The notes under the pieces: model-generated
Databases searched by the model: none
The model's input: the letters and a program-made list of their open reading frames with translations, nothing else
What the model was told of the DNA's origin: nothing
NCBI GenBank assembly: GCA_911728435.2
Contig: OU452209.1
Span: 15,420,869-15,484,868, forward strand
Direction: 5' to 3'
Source: Apoderus coryli
Taxonomy: Eukaryota > Arthropoda > Insecta > Coleoptera > Attelabidae
DNA: 64,000 bases
Shown here: piece after piece, positions 58,144-64,000 of the stretch
Layout: the number at the start of each line of letters is the position of its first letter
Numbering within the stretch: position 1 is the stretch's first letter
Position numbers and translations under genes: made by a program

Positions 58144-58820
58144 AATAAACTGTACATTTTGCTATAGCATACTAACAAAAAAAAACTTAGTGCCTATTTT
58201 AACAAAGATAAATACAAAAATTCTAAGTTGAACGAAAGCCATGTGATTTGTAAAAAAAAATGCAATTCTCGTCTATCTAGTCTAGTAAATGTGTATACCA
58301 ATTATTACCAATTTTGTAGCCCAATTTTGTAACCCAGCCTGTGAAAACCTAAATCGCTATGAACATGAGTTATTGAGGGATTTTCGTTGTCGCTTATTGC
58401 GAATTTGAGGTCAGAATTTAATTATAGAGAAGCAGCAGGAGAGGGGTAAGACCTTCAATAAAGCCGATTTTTCTGCAGCCTTGAAAATTGGTACAAATAT
58501 GACCTCAAAGGTTATCGGAATCGCGGATTATTATTCTGAAGGTGGATTTAAATTTTGAGGACCTAGGAAGAGACGATGGCATCGGCCGATTTTTCAATAA
58601 TGTTGAAAATCGGTATAAAGATGATCTAATGGAATAGAAGGTTTCGTCAATAAAATATACCGGGAAATAATAGTCGTAGGACAATGGGAAAAAGATTCTT
58701 TTAGGGAAATCGACAATGGGAAATCGCTGGAAATAGTTTTTTAGTTCCTAACTATACCGCTAGGGGGCGTAATAGATACAGTAATGCGAAAAATGCATTT
58801 TTATTGAAAATTTTGCAATA
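58144..58820. other. Intergenic sequence without recognised gene
   Basis: No coding or repeat signal that I can name. Confidence 0.35.
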
Positions 58821-59010
58821 GGTGGTCAAAATTTGTGAGCGAATTGCGGACGTCTAATCATGAAAAAAACCTAAATTATAATTTTTCGAAAAGTCCTTAT
58901 TTACAAAGATACAGGTGTTAAAGTTGACCGCCTGAGGACGATTTTTTTGAAATATTTTCAAAACGAGTAAAGATGAATTAATCAAAAATGTAGCATATTT
59001 ATTCACCTAG
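58821..59010 (-). repeat. Fragment of the foldback-MITE flank family, inverted
   Basis: Inverse of the segment at 10047-10270, 16927-17140 and 19435-19640: shares gacgtctaatcatgaaaaa and cgaaaagtccttatttacaa. It also carries ctgaggacga followed by ttttcaaaacgag. Confidence 0.75.
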
Positions 59011-59567
59011 TACCCAAAAAATTGGGTACACCACTGTATTTAGCATCCAATCATCAATTTTAAAAATAATTGGTATACACCCTGTATTGTGCATTAACTT
59101 GCAATCTCATTTCTAACAACTAATTACTTTTAACTTTTACAAAACGCAACTAAACAACCAAAATATAATTACTTCTTGTAATAATATTAAACAAAACACT
59201 TTACAAGAAAATATATAATAAGAAATTAAGAAACAACAAGACAAAAAAAAAACTACACACTAAAATAATAATATACATAAAAACTAGGTAATATAGAATT
59301 TATATCTCTAGCAATAACAACATACAACTATACCTAATTAAACAAATTATATTATATAATTAAGATATATTGTACAAAACTAATAAAATTATAAAATTAA
59401 TAGTAAAAAAAAAAAATGTTTTTTGAAAATGAAAAATAAAAATATTAGAAATCTTTTTTACTTGTGATATTAATAGGAGTGATATCTATGAAATTTTTGT
59501 TTTTTCTCTAAGGATGATGATGAAAACATTGACGAAACTATATATTATATCATTCTTACTATACTTA

Positions 59568-59693
59568 TATACAGGGTGAGTTAAAAGTGTGTAAATATCC
59601 AAATGTGTTTTATAGAAAGCTAAATGTGCAGCAAAATTCATATTTAATAAATATGACACTGTTTTCTTGATACTTTTCATTCACCCTGTATAT
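59568..59693. mobile_element. MITE of 126 bases
   Basis: The left end tatacagggtgagtt and the right end attcaccctgtata are inverted repeats at a spacing typical of short MITEs. The interior is AT-rich. Confidence 0.7.
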
Positions 59694-60719
59694 TAATATA
59701 AGTGGGGGGAAATTAAAAAGTATATAAAAATTGTTTATTTATCTTATACGATTAAGTTGACGAAATTTATTGCTATTTGTTGTTAACAAATGAAGAGAAC
59801 TGTTTATATAATAATTTTAAATAATGTTAACGAGATTCATTTCAATAAAGCTTTAAAAAATGTTGCGTTTATTTTTTATTTTTAGGCTATTCGTTTTATG
59901 GATGAAAATTATGTTGTACATTTTTTTTTATAACCGCACAATTAGGGAGTAGAAATGAAAATAGTCTAATCATTAGATTTTTGTCTTGCTGTGTATAAAT
60001 TACAAATAAAGTATACTGTAATCAAAATCAGAGCAGCGCTTACACTGGCATCTATCCAATGCTGTCCCAACTAACAACTGGTTTGTTTTTTTGCTAAATG
60101 TAGGTATATAAAAATTAAGAAAATGGCGGATATTTGAAGGGAAATGTGAGAGATTTGGCCGACGCGACGTTTCCCGAATAAAGCTAATGCTGCACTAATA
60201 CATACGTCACGATTGTCCTTCCTTCCTTCTGACACAAGTAATGATTTATTTTTTGTACGTCCTGTCGTTGGCTGGCTATTAATGGCAATAAAAGAAAACT
60301 GTATTGTAGTCTTCTAACGTAGGTCACTGCACGTCTACATACTGGTTTCTTCCTCTCAACACGTGTAATATAGCAAACATCCAATAGATGTCGCTATGTA
60401 GTTAGAAATCAGGATCACAAGCTTCAAAAATGTATCACAATATAATAATAATTGTATAATAGTAGATTTATTATGTTCCTATTATGAGTATATTTTCTTT
60501 CATTTAATTCATGCTCAGTTGGAGGTGGGTGTTCCGTAGGGCTCAGTTTTAGGGCCGGTACTATTCTTAAAATGGTGTTTTCAAAAGTAAACTAACTCTA
60601 GCCGTTTTCGAGAATTTTTGAAAAAACTATTTTCTGCGATTTTAGTTTTTATTAGCTCTCCATATCATACCTATATGTAATATAATATGTAGATATATAT
60701 GGAGACTATTAGTTCCATT
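59694..60719. other. Intergenic sequence, mostly unrecognised
   Basis: 60570-60650 resembles the arm of the 17714-19699 element (gccgttttcgagaatttttg). Otherwise nothing is recognised. Confidence 0.4.
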
Positions 60720-62200
60720 AAATTTTTTTTTATTTCACCGGAAATACTTGTTTTTGGTCATTTTCTACATAAATAAGTAGTTTTAAAAAAATGTCTGTCT
60801 GTCTGTATGTCTGTCTGTATGCACGAAAACGCAAAAACCACTTAACAGATTTTAACCAAATTTGGTACAAAAATACTATTGGACATGGCAAAGAGCTGAT
60901 TAGATTTTGGGAAACATTGAGCGTAGGGAAGGGGTTTAAAAGAGGGTTCAAAATTTAAAAAAAAATCATAGTTCTTAAACTTATCCGAAATACTGCATAA
61001 TTTTTTACGCATTTAATTGATTATAATCTAAAATATTGAACATAAAATATTAGATTACATTGGCGTTCGAAAATAGTGTAAAATGGGGTAAAAAATATTT
61101 AAAAAAAAGGTACTTCTTAAACATAGCAGAAATATTAACTAATTATTTATAGCTTTAATAGAATATAACCTATAAAATGTGTCATAAATAACTTACTTTC
61201 ATAGGCGTTCGTAAATAGTGGAAAAGGGGTTAAAACATAAAAAATATATATTTCCTAAGCTTATTCGAAATATTGAATAATTTTTCATAGTTGTGATAGA
61301 ATATAATCTAAAAAATGTTACATAAAAGAATTGGTTCACACAGGCGTTCGAAAATAGTCTAAAAAAATGGTCAAAATGAAAAAAAAAATGTTTCCCAAAT
61401 ATACCAGAAAAATTGGCTAATTAGATATAGCTTTGATGTAAGATAACCTAAAAAATGCAGCATAAAATTTTTAATTTACATAGGCGTTCGTAAATAGTAG
61501 AAAAAGGGATAGAATGAAAAAAAAATTAAATGTAAAAATTTTATATTTAACTAGTTGAATTGGTGCGACAAAGATTAATGTATCATAGGCGTCCGTGAAA
61601 ATACTATAAAAGGGTGAGAAAAAATTTGTATCCGTGATAACTCAAAAACCACTTAACGGATTTTAACCACATTTGGTACGAAAATACTACAGGATAATTA
61701 TAGGTGGTGATTAACATTGAGCGTAGGCAAGGGGGCATAACCTAAAATATTTAACCTAAACAATTAGACCTCATTGACATTCGAAAAAAGTGTAAAATGG
61801 GGTAAAAAGGTTAGAAAAAACGAATTTCTTAAACATAGCAGAAATTTTGACTAGTTATTTATAGCTTTGATAGAATATAACCTAAAAAATGTGTTATAAA
61901 TAACTTGTTTTCATAGGCGTTTGTAAATAGTGTAAAAGGGGTCAAAATAAAAACATATATATACTTCCTAAACTTATACGGAATAATTTTTCGTAGCTGT
62001 GATAGAATATAACCTAAAAAATGTTATATAAATGAACTGGTTCACACAGGCGTTCGAAAAAGGGTCAAAAACTAAAAAAAAAATGTTTTTCCAAATATAA
62101 CAGAAAATTGGCTACTTATATATAGCTTTGATATAAGATAACCTACAACATGCAGCATAACAATTAAATAAAAAAATTATTTTGCGTACAAGAACTTGGC
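60720..62200. repeat. Tandem repeat block of about 140-base units in a duplicated 0.8-kb frame
   Basis: The word aggcgttcgaaaatagtgta, with variants, recurs near 61062, 61202, 61342, 61482, 61775, 61914 and 62047. The segment aaaccacttaacagatttta with gaaacattgagcgtag appears at about 60835 and again about 810 bases on. A TGTC microsatellite lies at 60793-60820. This layout is common in non-autonomous Helitron-like or satellite repeats of insects; no coding region. Confidence 0.7.
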
Positions 62201-62528
62201 CTAGAAGATCTGAAATATAAAATATGTACGTATAAATAGTGCCTCCAAAGAGAAGAAAAATGAACAAAACCCGATAGTTAAATAAAATAGCTGATGTCTA
62301 AAACAAAACAAAAATTTATTAAATTTAGATAAATGACAAAAATGTCATAAAATTATTACTTTTACAGTTAAATATGGAGAGCTATTCGTGCCTCGAGGTC
62401 AACAGTTTATTTTTTTTAACGTTAAATTTGTAAGTTTCACAATGTTTAAAACAATCATCATTTTAAACACTGTGGTTGTGGATTTCACGTTACAATTAAA
62501 TTTCGAGCTTTAACCTTATTCAGACTGT

Positions 62529-62558
62529 CTGAAGAAGCCAGTAAATATATGGCGAAAT
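62529..62558 (+). other. Hammerhead-like motif with one extra base
   Basis: CTGAAGA, A, a GCC/GGC stem with an 11-base AT-rich loop, then GAAAT. Same layout as the motif at 21428. Confidence 0.4.
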
Positions 62559-63086
62559 GTCGCTTCTATGGATAAAACCATTTTTCATAGTCCTATTCCC
62601 TAAGAATCCACCACTATTCAATATTGTTTGGACAAGAAATTATACAATTAATTAGAGAAAAAAGATCTTAACTCGTTTGAGAATTAGTGCCTGGTCAAAC
62701 CAGTTTTGGACACCCTATATCGGACACACTGTATAGTAGTGACTACATTCTGTGTACAGATATATGCAGAGAGACTGGTCGGCCATGCCAAATATAAGGG
62801 CTAAAAGCAGCAGTTCAACTAAAAGGGATGAAGGGAGATAGAGAGCTTTGGAAACAGACTGAACATGGGGACCGACTATATTGTGTTTGTACGTTATAAA
62901 TGGCCTGTGCAATAACTGCAAAATGCGATATTATTTATGTGTTTCCACAGGCCAAAATGTTGGATAATGTTATTGGCAATCTGGATACATATAGGTACTA
63001 CCTACAATTAAGTATCTACCTATTATTAATAAACTGATTTAGCAACTATTTTTATAAATTATTAAACAAACAAACAATGTAAACTT

Positions 63087-63109
63087 GTTTCGGCCTAAGC
63101 CATCATCAG
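63087..63109 (-). other. Hammerhead-like motif with one extra base
   Basis: On the - strand CTGATGA, T, a GGC/GCC stem with loop TTAG, then GAAAC. It sits about 80 bases before the 153-base satellite. Confidence 0.45.
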
Positions 63110-63189
63110 CCATGGCAATCTTTATCAAATTTAGGATGATCCCCCTTGGATAGGGTTACAAGGAGGGCACTGTCTTATACTTATGTCCA

Positions 63190-64000
63190 TGGACACACAT
63201 ATTGCATAAACGTAAACCTACCGGCGACTTTACGGTTGCGGTATGTTGTGAAAAATCCTTGCAACACGCATCAAAGAAGGAAAACACGAAGCAACAAACA
63301 GTTTCTATAAGTGGGAACGAGGATTTACGTGCACTCAATCCGATGACACACATATTGCATAAACGTACACCTATCGGCAACTTTACAGTTGCGGTATGTT
63401 GTCAAAAATTCCTGCAACACGCATCAAAGAAAGAAAATACGAAGCAACAAACAGTTTCTATAGGTGAGAACGAGGATTTACGTGCACTCAATCCGTGGAC
63501 ACACATATTGCATACATGTAGACCTACCGGCAAATTTACAGTTGCGGTATGTTGTGAAAAATCCCTGCAACACGCAACAAAAAAGGAAACCACGAAGCAA
63601 CAAACAGTTTCTATAGGTGAGAACGAGGATTTACGTGCACTCAATCCGTGGACACACATATTGCATACATGTAGACCTACCGGCAAATTTACAGTTGCGG
63701 TATGTTGTAAAAAATCCCTGCAACACGTAACAAAGAAGGAAACCACGAAGCAACAAACAGTTTCTGTAAGTGGGAACGAGGATTTACGTGCACTCAATCT
63801 GAGGACACACATATTGCATAAAAGTAGACGTACCGGCGACTTTACAGTTGCGGTATGTTGTGAAAAATCCCTGCAACACGCAACAAAAAAGGAAACCACG
63901 AAGCAACAAACAGTTTCTATAAGTGGGAACGAGGCTTTCCGTACATTCAATCCGTGGACACACATATTGCATACACGTACGCCCACCGGCAACTTTACAG
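63190..64000. repeat. 153-base satellite, at least five full units, running off the right edge
   Basis: gacacacatattgcat recurs at 63192, 63345, 63498, 63651, 63804 and 63957, an exact 153-base step. Because 153 is divisible by three, a frame can stay open: on the - strand 63402-63992 is open for 196 codons with a 51-residue repeat (CNMCVHGLSARKSSF, IETVCCFV, CCRDFSQHTATV). A + strand frame (THILHTCRPTGKFTVAVCC) also looks open across units, which argues against reading either as proof of coding. Confidence 0.9.

Noticed and set aside
63190..64000. Zinc-finger gene reading of the 153-base satellite (+ strand THILHTCRPTGKFTVAVCC)
   Set aside because: The H..H-TG-like spacing is superficial: the second Cys pair is adjacent (CC) instead of C-x2-C and the 51-residue period does not fit 28-residue C2H2 fingers.

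Overview
The window is AT-rich, repeat-packed nuclear DNA from an animal, most likely an insect. A host gene with small coding exons, GT-AG introns and very long transposon-filled introns is embedded in many generations of LINEs, mariner-type, piggyBac-type and Crypton-type elements, MITEs and satellites. The encoded channel is very close to insect proteins. The abundance of RTE-type LINEs and nested MITEs suggests a large-genome insect such as a beetle, but the order and species cannot be fixed from this sequence alone.

The only host gene recognised is the ether-a-go-go voltage-gated potassium channel gene (eag, KCNH1/Eag1 type) on the + strand. Fifteen coding exons can be joined in consistent phase from the second half of the PAS domain (1411) to a stop codon at 47136. 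They encode 991 residues; roughly the first 70 residues lie upstream of the window. Intron 1 here is about 24.8 kb and intron 8 about 7.9 kb, both filled with mobile DNA. The last seven exons sit within 1.9 kb, separated by introns of 48-61 bases.

Layout: 1-26370 is eag intron sequence around the first visible exon. It holds RTE LINE pieces, other LINE pieces, a piggyBac-like remnant, two foldback-MITE copies with nested insertions, a 2.2-kb transposon with about 350-base inverted ends, a TA-flanked 2-kb element and a hAT-like element carrying a LINE. 26371-33832 holds exons 2-7, with a CR1-like LINE, tRNA-Lys-like fragments and a foldback element whose arms are 31-base tandem repeats. 33833-45215 holds an RTE LINE, a mariner remnant, exon 8, an RNase H-bearing LINE, a Crypton-like tyrosine recombinase and two more LINEs. 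45216-47136 is the compact 3' end of eag. 47137-64000 is intergenic: a 1.1-kb satellite built from inverted units, another LINE, a transposase remnant, several MITEs, a 140-base-type repeat block and a 153-base satellite running off the right edge.

The most unusual signals are two hammerhead-ribozyme-like sequences. One lies near the 5' end of a 437-base insertion with a 13-base target-site duplication (12581-12633, +). The other is a type I fold with a long base-paired stem I (18682-18757, -). In addition, four hammerhead-like motifs share the same flanks but have different, still-pairing stems. All functional statements rest on reading the sequence and on recalled family features; no database search was run.
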